Assembly (NCBI RefSeq): GCF_019399895.1
Contig: NC_091878.1
Span: 806,001 to 870,000 of the forward strand
Reading direction: 5' to 3'
Origin: Cardiocondyla obscurior
Taxonomy: Eukaryota; Arthropoda; Insecta; Hymenoptera; Formicidae
DNA: 64,000 bases
The notes below the pieces were generated by a model, which was given only the letters and a program-made list of their open reading frames with translations, had not been told where the DNA came from and made no database searches. Positions within the stretch are counted from its first letter, which is position 1. Each line of letters begins with the position of its first letter. This document shows, piece by piece, positions 1-11,827 of this stretch. Both the position numbers and the translations under genes were made by a program.

Positions 1-3000
1 CGTGGCGTCACCAATCTCTCCTAAAAATTCAATTAAAATCATATTAAATTTAAATTCAAATCAAATGTGCTTCTCACTTATATTTAAATTACCTTTATTG
101 GCAGAAACTTTTCCTTGGATGCACTCGATCAAGTGACCGATTGTCATACGAGAAGGAATGGCGTGAGGATTGATAATAATATCGGGCGTAAGACCTTCGC
201 AAGTAAATGGCATATCTTCTTGTCTGTACTGAATTCCGCAAGTACCTTTCTGCCCGTGACGCGACGCGAATTTGTCACCAATTTGCGGTATACGTACACT
301 GCGTACTCGAATCTTGCAAAATTTATATCCTTCGCTGTTTAATGTTAACATTACTTGATCGACTATACCAGTCTCGCTGTTTCGCAAGAAAGTCGACGCA
401 TCTCGTTTCGTAAAACGTTTTGTTGTGCTATCCAGCTGAAAGATAAATGAGAAAAAAAATTAAAATACTATTGGCAATTTTTTTCATAAAAAAAAAGAAA
501 AATATGTTAAGTAATAAATGAATATTTTACCTCATCGTCCGTTTCCGGCAAAGTAATAGTTTTTCCTATTATTACGTCGTCACCCGACACTCGAATTCCA
601 GGTGCAATAATTCCGTCATCGTCCAATTTATCGTATATAGCGTTGCGCATTCCCTGGCAAGTTAAACGTGACGGTTTTTCAAACTGCTCTTCCTGATCGC
701 CGATCTTCTTCGACTCGGCTTCTTTGTAGGAGCGATAAAACACCGATCTAAAGAAGCCTCTCTCGACAGCGCTCGCATTCAAAATAACGCTGTCTTCTTG
801 ATTATATCCCGTGTAACACAGGATCGCGACAATGCTGTTAATGCCGGCCGGTAATTCACGGAACCTAAGATACTCCATGGATCTCGTCGTAACCAACGGT
901 TTATGAGGATAGTAAAGTACGTGAGCCAAAGTGTCCATGCGTACATGAAAATTTGTGATATATACACCCATAGCTTGTTTACCCATAGCACTCTGAAAAA
1001 ATAATTATATATTAGATTTAATAAAGATATAAACGGACGAAAGAAAAACGTAGCAATTAATATCTACCTGATAAGTGTTCCTGGGACTCTGATTGTGATC
1101 AGGGAACGGTATAATGGAAGCGCACACGCCTAAGATCATAGCCGGATGAATTTCGCAGTGTGTATATGTCGTACAATATGCGTATTCTTTATCTTGTCTG
1201 AGATCATCTGGTGACATAGCTATCATGACGGTTTCTTCTTCCAAGGTGTCTATATATTCAACTACTCCGCTACCTACTAACTCCTGCCACCTGCAACATA
1301 ATATAAATCGATTGTCGTAATGTTCGTAAGAGCAAACGAAAAAGAACATATCTAAAACAAGCTTACCCATCGTTATTATAATCTCTACCCTTTAACAAAG
1401 TAATATGTGACTTCTTTAACAACAAGTTTTGGCCTTCTACTATGAGCAATGGTCGACTGATCCTTCCAGCATCCGTGTATATTCTTATCTCGCGGTCTCT
1501 AATGTCTCGAACCATCGATACTTCCGACACGATGATATCCATCTGTCTTCTCAATTTACGTAAAGTGGCCATTAATTGATCCGGATCTCGATGGATGCCG
1601 ACCCAGCATCCGTTAACAAATATTTTCGTAGCATCGGCGATAGCGCTCGGTGCTATTTCCTCAAGATTCTCCATGGACCACTCTTCCAAGAATTCCAGAA
1701 TAGGTGAAGGCTGCGAGCCAACGCTTATGTACGCCATCAGAGCTAGATTTTTTACCAGCCCTACAGCTGCACCTTCGGGAGTCTCCGCAGGGCAGAGCAT
1801 ACCCCATAACGTATTGTGCAATTGACGTGGCTTGGCAAGTTTGCCATCTCTCCCAATGGGAGAATTCACTCGTCTCAAATGCGACAGCGTCGACGCGAAA
1901 GTCAATCTGTTCAATACTTGTGACACTCCCGCTCTCGCCTGATGTGCTTTCTTCTGGTCGCCCCAGTTACCCGTAGCGAGCGAGTATCTCAAACCGTCCG
2001 TAATTATTTTCGTTTTTATAGCCAGCTCAAGATTGAAGTCCTTCCCCCGATCTATAAATTTCTGCGCGTATAAACGCACTTCCTTCATTAAGTTCTTGAA
2101 TAAACCTCGGAACAAAAACGCCAGCAGAGGCCCGGCCAAGTCCAGTCTCTTGTTACCGTAATGATCGCGATCGTCTAATTCTCTTCGTCCTAGAGACGCT
2201 GAGAGTAATCTGTGGACCATATAGCCAAGGAAATAAGCCTTCTTCGTTTCACAAAAGTCACTTATGCCGACGTGCGGCAGCATCTCTTTTTGCAAAATTT
2301 CTCGAGCGTATTTAACTCGCTTTTCCTTGGTCACTCCTGGCTTGGCACCTCTAGTACCAATAAAATTCAGAGCGACGCTTTGCTCCTGAATAACGAAAGC
2401 TTCATCCAAGGACGGTTTCACCATTTCCATCATCTCCGGATCGTCAAAGTCGTAAATAATATGCTCGAGGATATCGCGATCGGCGACAAATCCGAGCGCT
2501 CTGAAAACTATCATAATGGGAATTTCCTGTTTAATGTAAGGAATAATAGCAACGATACGTTGGCCTATAGCTGATTTTTTAATATTGGCACCGCTCTTGG
2601 CCATCATATTGATCCACAATGTCGATGTCGGGCGCGAACTGTGCTCCAGGCAAGAACGGATTTCCGCCTTGTAGGCGAATTTACCGTCCTTCATACTGAA
2701 AACATAAACGGTGTTTGTCGCCATTTTCTCCTGTGCTATAAGAACTTTCTCTGATCCATTAATAATAAAGTATCCACCAGGATCCAACGGACATTCGTTC
2801 AATTCTGTCAAGTCTCGATCTGATAAACCTGCGAGCAAGCAATATTTCGATCGCAACATAATAGGTATTTTCCCAATAAATGTTTTTTGATGCTGAGTTT
2901 CCACCGGCTCCTCGCTATCCTTCTCGATCGTCTTGGTGATGTCCACATATAAAGGCGCGGAATAGGTTAAATTTCTCAATCTGGCTTCATTGGGCATCAT

Positions 3001-3506
3001 AGGAGACGGCGCGCCGTCTTTTTCCCAATGGGTTGGCTTCGACAAATAAATCTGCTCAAACTTCAGCATATGTTTCACAGGCTTTTCTATCTCGCCCGTA
3101 GTATGCTGCGCTTCCGCCTGCAATTCAATCTGCGGCGAGTCTTCTACGATACGCTGAACAGACATTTCAATAAATTCATCAAAACTATCCAGCTGCTGTC
3201 GTACAAGTCCTTTCTCATCAAAGTATGCATTGATGAGAATCCAGCAGGCTTCCTGCCAAAGTTTGGACGAGATCTCCTCATGGCTTTCTTCAACATAATT
3301 CTCTAACATAAAAAAATTCTTTTAAATTTATCTCTCTTTTGAAATTAGACGAAAATAAATAAAAAAAAAAATATTGCAAAAAGCGTGAAAACTACACAAT
3401 TTTAAATTTCTGTTTTATGCAATCGAAAGAGTTTATAACCTTTAAATACTTTTATTGTTTTGGATTACTTACCTTCTTCGCCATTGTTGAATATATTACC
3501 ACTCAT
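1..3506 (-). CDS. RpII140: RNA polymerase II second-largest subunit Rpb2 (3'-truncated by window edge)
   Basis: Catalytic-core subunit of RNA polymerase II. The coding exons on the minus strand are 3473-3506, 1367-3302, 1068-1290, 531-992, 93-435 and 1-20 (continuing outside). All junctions have GT/AG sites and keep phase, giving roughly 1,006 residues of a protein normally about 1,175 long. The N-terminus MSGNIFNNGEEENY leads into ISSKLWQEACW and the RQQLDSFDEFI block typical of Rpb2. Further landmarks are CPAETPEGAAVGLVKNL, GYNQEDSVILNASAVERGFF (the E-D pair that helps bind metal B) and GDKFASRHGQKG with PDIIINPHAIPSRMTIG. The clamp and zinc-binding C-terminus lies beyond position 1. The first exon is only 34 nt. 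The start was chosen as the ATG opening that exon; an ATG 3 nt upstream of the exon 2 splice acceptor lies in the intron. Identity is certain. Confidence 0.97.
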
Positions 3507-4140
3507 TTTCTTTTAGCGTGCGAGATACGCTATTTCGAAATAGAATTTCCGTCTTAATTGCGGTTCTTTTTTGTTACAGTTCGCGTCAATAAAATACAAA
3601 ATTAATAGCACAACGTCCGTTATAGACGCAATACCAGACCGGAGTCACCGGAGCACTCTGGACCTAGGATGCAGGAGGACCTAGATTTCCGTCAACACTC
3701 AACATTACTCTACGCGCGATGCCGCCACATATCACCATAGAGCATACATATCTATGAGGAGTGTGATTTACCAGTGGTGGTTCGTAGTGGATTTTCTTGA
3801 AACTGAAAAAAAAATTCAAATGGCCGAAGAAAGACTAATTAACAAATAAGAGAATAAGAGAATAATTTTGTCAACATATTTCCACAGTAAAAATGAAATA
3901 ATCGAGAAACATGGGGTGCGAGGAAGGCTATTCTTTATAACTCAACTGGTCGTCTGTTAATTTGGTTCTTTTTGAGCCGCGAGAGTAATAACTTAAAAAA
4001 GAAGTACCATGTTTGTTATCTAAAAATATTAAGAAAGAATAAATAATTAATAACGCGCGCAAAGTGCACGCTTTGTAACATCTAGCGTTGATAGATAAAA
4101 ATTAAAAATTCAATAAAAATGAATAGAAATGTAATATAAT
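3507..4140. other. Intergenic: Rpb2 promoter side and Sp-factor 3' side
   Basis: AT-rich DNA between the Rpb2 start codon and the probable end of the Sp-factor transcript. The stretch at about 3600-3720 is more GC-rich and is where I would expect Rpb2 transcription to start. I see no clear TATA box, no coding exon and no repeat. Confidence 0.4.
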
Positions 4141-4790
4141 AGTATATTTATTACAAGACACACAACTCCCCTAAGCGGTGACATTAATTTTGTAATTTAT
4201 TTACACAAATGTCCATTTAAAATTCACAGTAAAAGTTTTTGAGACAGAACATATGTTTAAATTTCGTGCGATATATATGAAGGTTTAAAATAATTTGATA
4301 AATTAAAGGTTAAGCTAAATCTCTTGATTTTTTATAATATCAAAAGATGTTTACAAGTGTAAAAAACTTTTCGTGGAAAATTGTATACATTGATTTACAT
4401 TATATATATACATATTATACACACATAACTCCAATAAAAAAATAGATTATGTGTTATTAATCATGATTACATGTACTGCAAATCTTACTACAATACTAGT
4501 TTTATAGTATAGAATAGGTTCTATACAAAATCGACGATTTGTCCAACCAACATAATATTAATTTCAATTATTTATATATCTTATACGTACGTAATTTACT
4601 ACTTGTATTATATTATGCACATAACAATATTAACTTAACTTTTTTTTTATTTTACACTTTATACTGTACTAAGATAATTAGGATTTGTTTTAAATTAATT
4701 TAAATTCTGTCCTCACCTGGATAACTTCGTCCTCTTTTTTTTTTTTTTCAATCCTTCAGTATTTAATAATTAGATACTTAGTAAAATTAT
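4141..4790 (-). other. Putative 3' UTR of the Sp-family gene
   Basis: Very AT-rich sequence immediately downstream of the Sp-factor stop codon. On the minus strand AATAAA occurs at 4647-4652 and again near 4147-4152, so the transcript may end around 4.62 kb or 4.12 kb. No open frame or RNA gene was recognised. Confidence 0.4.
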
Positions 4791-7700
4791 TTATTCATTT
4801 GTTACATGATTCGATGATTCACTTTTCAGTGTGTCAAGCGGTTCCGATATGATAATATCAGATGGCTCAGTTTCCTTGTGCAAAGCGATAATGATTTTTT
4901 GCTCGGTGGAAGACTGACTGTCAGATGATCCTTCCTGCGTTGAAGTGGCAGCTTCCTGAAATTCAGTAATTAACACATTGTGTGCGATGCGTTTTAAATC
5001 AATTGTACTTACTGTGCTTCTTATCTTCGTATGTGTTTTGATGTGCTTCGTTAAATGATCCGATCGCATAAATTTCTTTGTACATTCCGGACATTGGAAA
5101 CGCTTTTCGCCAGTGTGGGTTCTGCGATGCCTTTGTAGTTCATCAGATCTCGTAAACTTTTTACCACAAAATATCCAAGTGCAAATAAAAGGACGTTCAC
5201 CAGTGTGCCAACGTAAGTGGGCGCGTAAATGGCTCGTCTTCCCATATACTTTATTACATCCAGCAATGTGACATACATGTTGCCGTTTCCTAGTTATATC
5301 TCTATTTCTGAATGGAATTAAATATATTTATATTAATTCCATTTTATTTATATTAATTTATATAAATAAAAAAATATATAGATTACGCTAAGTGTCAATG
5401 CACGTGTGCGATCATTTTCCATTTAGCGTCGTGAATAAAATTGATGTGGCTAATAAGAGATCATTTACCTGTCTCCGTCACCGCAATTCGGACATGTACA
5501 TGCAACTCTTCTACGATGCTGCTTATTAGGATCGTTAGTATCAGTATTGGACATCGTACTAGTTGTGTTCGATATTTGCTGTTGGTGTGACACGGGAGTG
5601 GCAGATGTTGTTAAAGTTCCGTGGGACTGAAGAGTTTGGAGAATCTGCCATTTGGTAGGATCATTCGAATCGAGTTGCACGGTTGGAGTAGTTGCAACAA
5701 TGGGTGCGGTCGCGGTAGCGGGTAACGTTTGCACCGTAGCCGGCTGCAATGCGCTCGCTGGTATTACTTGTACATTTCCCAATCCTGGGATATTTTGCAC
5801 AGGTATCGATTGCAGAAAACCATTGGTCGTATTCATCCCAGTAGTTGGTTGTATTTGCATTATACTTCCGTTACTCACATTTCTTACCACGTTACCTTGC
5901 TGTGCAGTCAAATTTGCTAGTGCAGATGCAGGTATAAGTGTTAACTGTTGTCCTTGTGCTCCTGTGTAAATAATAAAAATTACGAAACATTAGTCACAAC
6001 GAGAAAATATATTTAAAGAATTTTTTTTTCCAAAAATTCTATTATTTTTTAATATATTTATTAATACGCAGTAATCAATTGTTAGTAATTAATAAAATTC
6101 ACCTGTAATCGTAATTGGTTGCACTGTAGGTTGAGCCGATTGTGTGGCGGGTATATGTATCACTTGTCCACTAGTTAATTGACTGGCATCGATATTAGTT
6201 ACTTTTAGATCGCTATCTACCGCTTCGGGAGGCCTTGCTAAAGTAGATAAAGTTTGCACGTCAATTTTCTGCCCATCCTTGGTAGTAATAACATTGGAAT
6301 TTCCTGTTATATTTCTTCCTAATGCACCTATACCAAGTACCTAGAAAACATATAATATGGTAAATATATGATTTAAAAAAATTGGAAAAAAGTAAAAAGA
6401 ACCGATTTTAATAACAACTTTGACAAAAATTAAGTAGTTAAATAAAAATTAAAATAACTCAAAAATGCTTATTTGCTTATCCATTAATTATGACTTATTT
6501 CGCGATCTATGTTAATTAAAACTTAACGAATTTTTTTTTACTGTGCTAAATTCTCTTAATATATTTAACATTTTATATAATTTAAAATAATTTTATCACC
6601 AATATGTTAATATTTAATTATATCAGTATATTACTTGAACATTGGTAGGAGATGCAACTGTTGTGCTCCAAGTGGCTACCGTCGACGATGGAGCGGAGGA
6701 TTGTTGCAACTGCTGCTGTTGTTGTTGCGATTGTTGCTGTTGTTGAGATGATGCTGGCTGCTGCTGTATTACCTGCTGTACTACTTGTTGCACTTGCTGC
6801 TGCTGCTGTACTTGAGCTTGGGCGACTTGTTGTTGCTGTTGCACAGATTGTACCACTTGTTGTTGAGTTTGCTGTTGAACAACTTGCTGTTGCGCTTGTT
6901 GGTGTGCAACTTGCGTTACTTGTTGACTCTGTAGTAATATTTATTTAATAAAAAGTTACAGATAATAATATTTTAATCAACGGATATTGAATTTCGATAA
7001 ATCCGACATTAAAAGACGCGATAGTGTTGCGCGTCAAGTGTATTTCCATTATTCTAATTATAACTGTTATTTATTTTTTTATTTACCTGAAGATTTTGTA
7101 ATTGCGGTAAACTAGCAATTTGCACCTGCTGGATCTGACCGCTCGGCGTAATTATCTGTGCCACTTGAGGTATTTGCTAAAATTGAAACAAACCGAATGT
7201 ACATTTTATCGTACATATATACTGTGTAATTAATAATATTTATTAGTCGTAAAAAATTATTTATTGCTCTATTAATTAACTGCTATATTAATTACGTTAT
7301 ATTAAAATCTTACTTGCATAATTTGGGGTATCATTTGCGTCGTGGGCATATTGAACACGTTAGATAAGGATTGGACAGGAAGATGTACAGTTTGATAAAC
7401 AGTTTGCCCGTTATTGGCAGTGACCGGTAATTGTACAGGTACCGCTTGCTGAACATGTTGCATAGGAAATTGAAGCGGTCTTACTTGTACACTTTGACCT
7501 ATAACATATACGTTATTCAATTATTTTAATTCTTTAAAATTATGTTAACATACTTATTAATAATAAAGATATTATTAAAAAAATAATAAAAAATATATAA
7601 CAAATGACATACCTGTTGGCAACTGAACCGTTTGTCCCGTAATATTTTGTATAATCGATGTAGGAAAGACATTCGGTCTTATGAGACTGACTGGCTGTGG

Positions 7701-8619
7701 CGTGATAATAGTCTGGCCATTTGATAGTTGGACTTGCTGCCCGGTAAGTTGCATTTGTTGACCATTTGCAGTTGCAAATTGCATCGTTGGCTGTGCCTGA
7801 TGATGGCCGCTCGCAGCCGACATCGCAGAGGATGGAATAAACAGGGCTTCTTGACCGTCTATATTGACAGTTTGCATTTGTGGAATAACGCTGTAGCTGA
7901 GCTGCTGCTGCTGCTGCTGCTGCGTTTGTTGCTGTTGAGCTTGCTGCTGCTGCTGCTGCGTCTGCTGTTGGTTCTGCTGTTGCTGCTGCTGCTGTTGTTG
8001 CTGTTGTTGAAGAGCCGCTTGTGCTTGAGCGCTGCTAATAATTTGAGCACCCTGTGAAATAAAACATGTGCCTATAAATAAAACCCGAGTAACAGAATAA
8101 TGAATTTGTAACACGCGCTGTAAATGACCGGACAATCCTTTTTTAGTATCGTGACTGTTTCACATACTTGCAGAAATTGATGAGGTAGCGATTGGACAGA
8201 GATCGCTTGCGTTCTCTGTTGATCATGTTGCGGCTGCTGAGTTTGTAAAGGCACAAAGTTTTGCAAGGTAATGACTTGCGGCTGCTGCTGCTGCTGCTGA
8301 GCCTGTTGCACATCTTGTTGTTGTTGTAACTGCTGCAACACATTGGCGCTTAAAAAACGAATCTGTGGCTGGGCAGTTTGCTGCTGTTGCTCTAACTGTT
8401 GCTGATCTGCTTCATCTTGCTGCTGCTGCTGTTGAGATTGCAAGGGATCATGCTCTTCAATTTCTTCCTACAAATATTAAATTTATTTTCTTGCTGCCCG
8501 TCTATACATATGCATACATACACAGTATAATAAGATTAACACAAATTATGAAGTACAATGGCTAGTAAAGTATAATATCTTACTTGCGAAAGATTCCTTC
8601 CGTCTATACTTCGTTTCAT
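4791..8619 (-). CDS. Spps: Sp1-family zinc-finger transcription factor (Spps-like), Q-rich
   Basis: Nuclear DNA-binding protein for GC/GT boxes. There are ten phase-consistent coding exons: 8584-8619, 8168-8467, 7613-8051, 7314-7498, 7087-7176, 6635-6928, 6103-6340, 5469-5961, 5013-5307 and 4791-4955, for 844 residues. The N-terminal two thirds are activation-domain-like: long Gln tracts (from 8.45 to 7.9 kb and 6.9 to 6.65 kb) and Q/T/V/I-rich segments. The C-terminal part has the Buttonhead box RRVACTCPNCGDGDR followed by three C2H2 fingers beginning HVCHIAGCNKVYGKTSHL, with finger 2 KKFTRSDELQRH and finger 3 KKFMRSDHLTKHIKTH. These finger helices are those of Sp factors. The Q-rich Sp1/4-type N-terminus points to the Drosophila Spps clade rather than btd or Sp1-9; that orthology is inference. 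The acceptor at 8641-8642 leaves 21 nt of 5' UTR before the ATG, so a non-coding first exon lies upstream. Confidence 0.93.
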
Positions 8620-8640
8620 GATGAATAATTTTGTTTTAAA
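8620..8640 (-). other. 5' UTR part of the first coding exon of the Sp-factor gene
   Basis: A pyrimidine-poor but correct acceptor (TGTGTGCAG on the minus strand) ends at 8641, directly followed by 21 nt and then the start codon at 8619. This implies at least one upstream non-coding exon. Confidence 0.55.
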
Positions 8641-9518
8641 CTGCACACAGTTTATAACAATGATTTAAAATCCATCTTATGTTCAATACAGTAGAAATTC
8701 ATAACGAAATCAGCTTGACCATACTGGCAATTGTTTCAAAACTGCAAGAATTGTCCTAGAAGTGATGCTCTTACAAAATAAAAAATTATTTATAAAAAAT
8801 TGTTTATTAATATATAAAATTGTAGAGTATTTCACATTGTACTATTTTTAAATGAGATACTTAATAAGCTAAAACAAAAACGTGCAAAATAATATAATAT
8901 CGACATCAACAAGAGACCGTAAATTTTTTTAGCGCTAATTATTCACGTGTAATGTCCCGAATTCAATTTAAATTAAATAAAATGTTATTTTAAATTAGAA
9001 CCATTTTAAAAGCGGGAAAACTATGTAATTTTTTTAGAGTGCTGATATTTAAAGAGGAAAAACTGAAAAGAGAAACGGAGCCGTTTTGCAGATGGCAAAG
9101 CATGTTGACACCGAGCTGTCAGCAATGTACACAAAAGACGCCGTATTGCCTCCGTCTCTTTCTTCCTTTCCCCAACGAGGGAACAAAGAAGGCCGTCACG
9201 GGTACCGGGCAGCCGCCTCGAGAACCCGAAGAACGAGTACCGCCTCCTTACGCCCCTGTTTCCCCACCGCCACGGCAAAATCGTAACGAAGCACGCGCAC
9301 GAGGTCTGACACAACGGCAAAGTGAGCCCTGTGTCGTCATACCGCCCACTCGGTCGTCCACCGCACGTTCGCGCCCTCGCGGCGGCGCCCGTGATAACGG
9401 GGAAGGCAGACTCGCGATGCCCAGCCTCCACCCACCTCGCGCACGGGACCCCACCTAACATGGAAACAAACACGTGTTGCCCTCGCGGAACGGCCCAAGT
9501 TTTACTTGCAGTACTCAC
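8641..9518. other. Likely first intron of the Sp-factor gene
   Basis: AT-rich up to about 9050, then increasingly GC-rich. Open frames here have no recognisable family and overlap on both strands. If the donor at 9518 is used, this is intron 1. Confidence 0.3.
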
Positions 9519-10620
9519 AGCGTGCCAAAACAACGGCCAGGTACCAGGCGTAGATGTCACACTGACATTTCCGTCGCTGTTAATGTCGCCGCGATACGTT
9601 TAGCGTCCCCCAGTCTGACACCACTCGTCGATTGATTACGCGTTCGCGCGAAAACATGCGTTCGGTTTCCTCGTGGCGCACTCGCTCATGGTGACTCGAA
9701 TTGGCATGAAAGGCACTCGGACCGGACCGCTCCAGCCAGCTATCGTCGCGTGCGAATATCGCGGTACGCGCAAACGCCACGGCATCACTCGCTCCCGCAC
9801 ACCGCGTAACTCCGGCGAGCTCGGCGTTCGCGTGCGCGCACGTACACACACATTCGCACGTGGTACGCGAGACGCGCGTCGCTCGTGCCGCCACTGCCGC
9901 CCGCGCACTATCTCGCGGCGACGCTGGGAGTCCACGGCGTCCTCACGCTTTCTCTACGTCGCGTTTTGACCGAGATCCAAGATGCGAAACGATACGAGGG
10001 CTATTCGATCGGCTCGCACGAGACACGCCAGCGATCCAGCCGAAAAGGCCCAGAGGCACCGCCGCGTAGTCGTGCGCGGGGAACCTCCGAAAAGTACACT
10101 TTTCGACGTTAGTCCGAGCGGAATCGAACACTTCTCGCATACACAATTCGTTAAATGGATCCACTGAGAACACGTGCACACGTAACGAAAACGCCCACCA
10201 TGCGTATCTCGTTGTTTAATTGTCTATCCACGCTCGCGGAAACTGCACAACGAACACCAACAAGTATCGTTCACTAACGGGGGCTAAACGGGAGTGCACG
10301 AGCGCACGTATTCACAAACTCAGAGCCAATGGGTGGCGGGCCAAATGGCAACGTCGCCCTTTTGCTCGACGCGATGACACGAACGTGACGATTGGTTGGT
10401 TGCGATGCGCGCGATCGCACGGCTTCACTTTTGGCCAATTGAATTGACCGACAGCTGACCGGGGCGTCGTTCGGCAAGGGCGTACGCGGTAATGCTCCGG
10501 ACGCCCACCCTATTAAAGGGGGCTAAACCACGCGTACCTCCTACTTTCTCTAGCCTTTCGCTTCCTCCCACCTTTCACCTAGCGTGTACCGACCGTAAGG
10601 AACGAGTTCTTGCAGCACGT
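9050..10620. promoter_or_regulatory. CpG-rich promoter-like block
   Basis: Markedly GC- and CpG-rich compared with the AT-rich DNA on both sides, with many overlapping spurious open frames on all strands. It sits upstream of the Sp-factor gene and probably contains its promoter. A TATTAAAGGGGG motif at about 10511 on the plus strand could be a core-promoter element but has no recognisable gene behind it. Confidence 0.4.
9519..9640 (-). other. Candidate non-coding first exon of the Sp-factor gene
   Basis: On the minus strand a consensus donor (GTGAGT) follows position 9519, at the edge of the GC/CpG-rich block. It would pair with the acceptor at 8641. The upstream boundary is a guess; transcript data are needed to confirm it. 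Confidence 0.3.
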
Positions 10621-11827
10621 GTCGCTACATTTGAGATTTTTCTAAGATTGATCCATGCAATTTAAGATTTCGATGGCTCGGCTCCTTTTTATCTTCCGAA
10701 TAATCACATGAAAGAACGTTCCTTCGTTCGGCACTATCGTTTGCTTCATTGCATGAAGAAGTACCCTTTCAACATTTTTTTATTATTACGCAATTTGTAA
10801 TTCCGAAATAGTAAAAATATCGAGAACTATGTCATCAACTTACATTGTCTTAGATACACATAGATTGTCGTCGATATAATTGAGATATAATTTGTAGCAC
10901 GTTACCAATGTTCGATAAAAAATTGGAGAAACAGTACTACAAATTATTCATTTGCCACTGGCTTTATTGATGATGATGATGGTGACATAAATTACATGCG
11001 CTCGTCACTGTACGTCGTATCACAGCGATGGATAATAAATTAGATGATTTCTTATGATATATAGTTTGTACAATCTTTGTGTGAGTTAATAATGATATAA
11101 AGAGTAGTAGCAATAGTAATATCCCTATACATTAGCATAGTTCATCAATTTATCTTTAAAAGTTAGATGACAAACTTTTTTTCTAATGACATACTGGAAA
11201 CGTATTTTACAGTAATACTATATTCACAATTCTTTTGCAAAAAAATAAATGTTTAGTGCTAACGACGAGCAGAAAAACGATATTATTCTGAATTTAATAA
11301 TATATAATGTACAATTATAATTCTAGAAATACTATAAGTTCAATAATTTAAGATGGTAAAACTTTAACATTGCTTAAACTCTCAATAAGAATTTAAGAAT
11401 AGAATACGGTAACAACTGTTAGATCGCAGTTGGCTGTACAAATAAAAGGAATGCAGATGCACTGCATTTTGTGTACATAATATATAGATATTACTCACAA
11501 GTAATGTACATAAAATTGTAAAGAGAAAAATCCTGCGAGAAAATAAATATTTTCCTTGAATATGGTTACTTATTAAAAATCTACGTAGTGGACGTGCGTG
11601 AAGCAAATCTGATGTTGTAAATTCAATATGAAACACGTTTGATTAATTTCTTTTTAGATCTTATTCGCATTATACGTGTTTTACTTCGCAAAACAAAGTT
11701 TGATTTTTTTTATTTTGAATACATCTAATTAAATAAACTAAATAGCTTTTAATAAATATGCGAAAATAACTTTTCTGAAATCAAATGACATAAAAGGATT
11801 TAAAAATTCTACAGCATAGAGAATCCT
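10621..11827 (-). other. AT-rich intergenic DNA and probable 3' UTR of the glycerol-3-phosphate dehydrogenase gene
   Basis: No coding signal. The part adjoining 11827 must include the 3' UTR. Minus-strand poly(A)-like hexamers (plus-strand tttatt) are present, for example near 11711 and 10963. I cannot decide which is used. Confidence 0.35.

Noticed and set aside
1704..1976. Plus-strand open frames opposite Rpb2
   Set aside because: Shadows of a strongly conserved coding exon on the minus strand.
7728..8057. Leucine-rich plus-strand open frame opposite the Sp-factor exon
   Set aside because: It is the antisense reading of the CAG repeats (CTG = Leu), not a gene.
9021..10200. Multiple open frames of 60-179 codons in the CpG-rich block
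   Set aside because: They overlap on both strands, contain no known domain and coincide with promoter-like composition.
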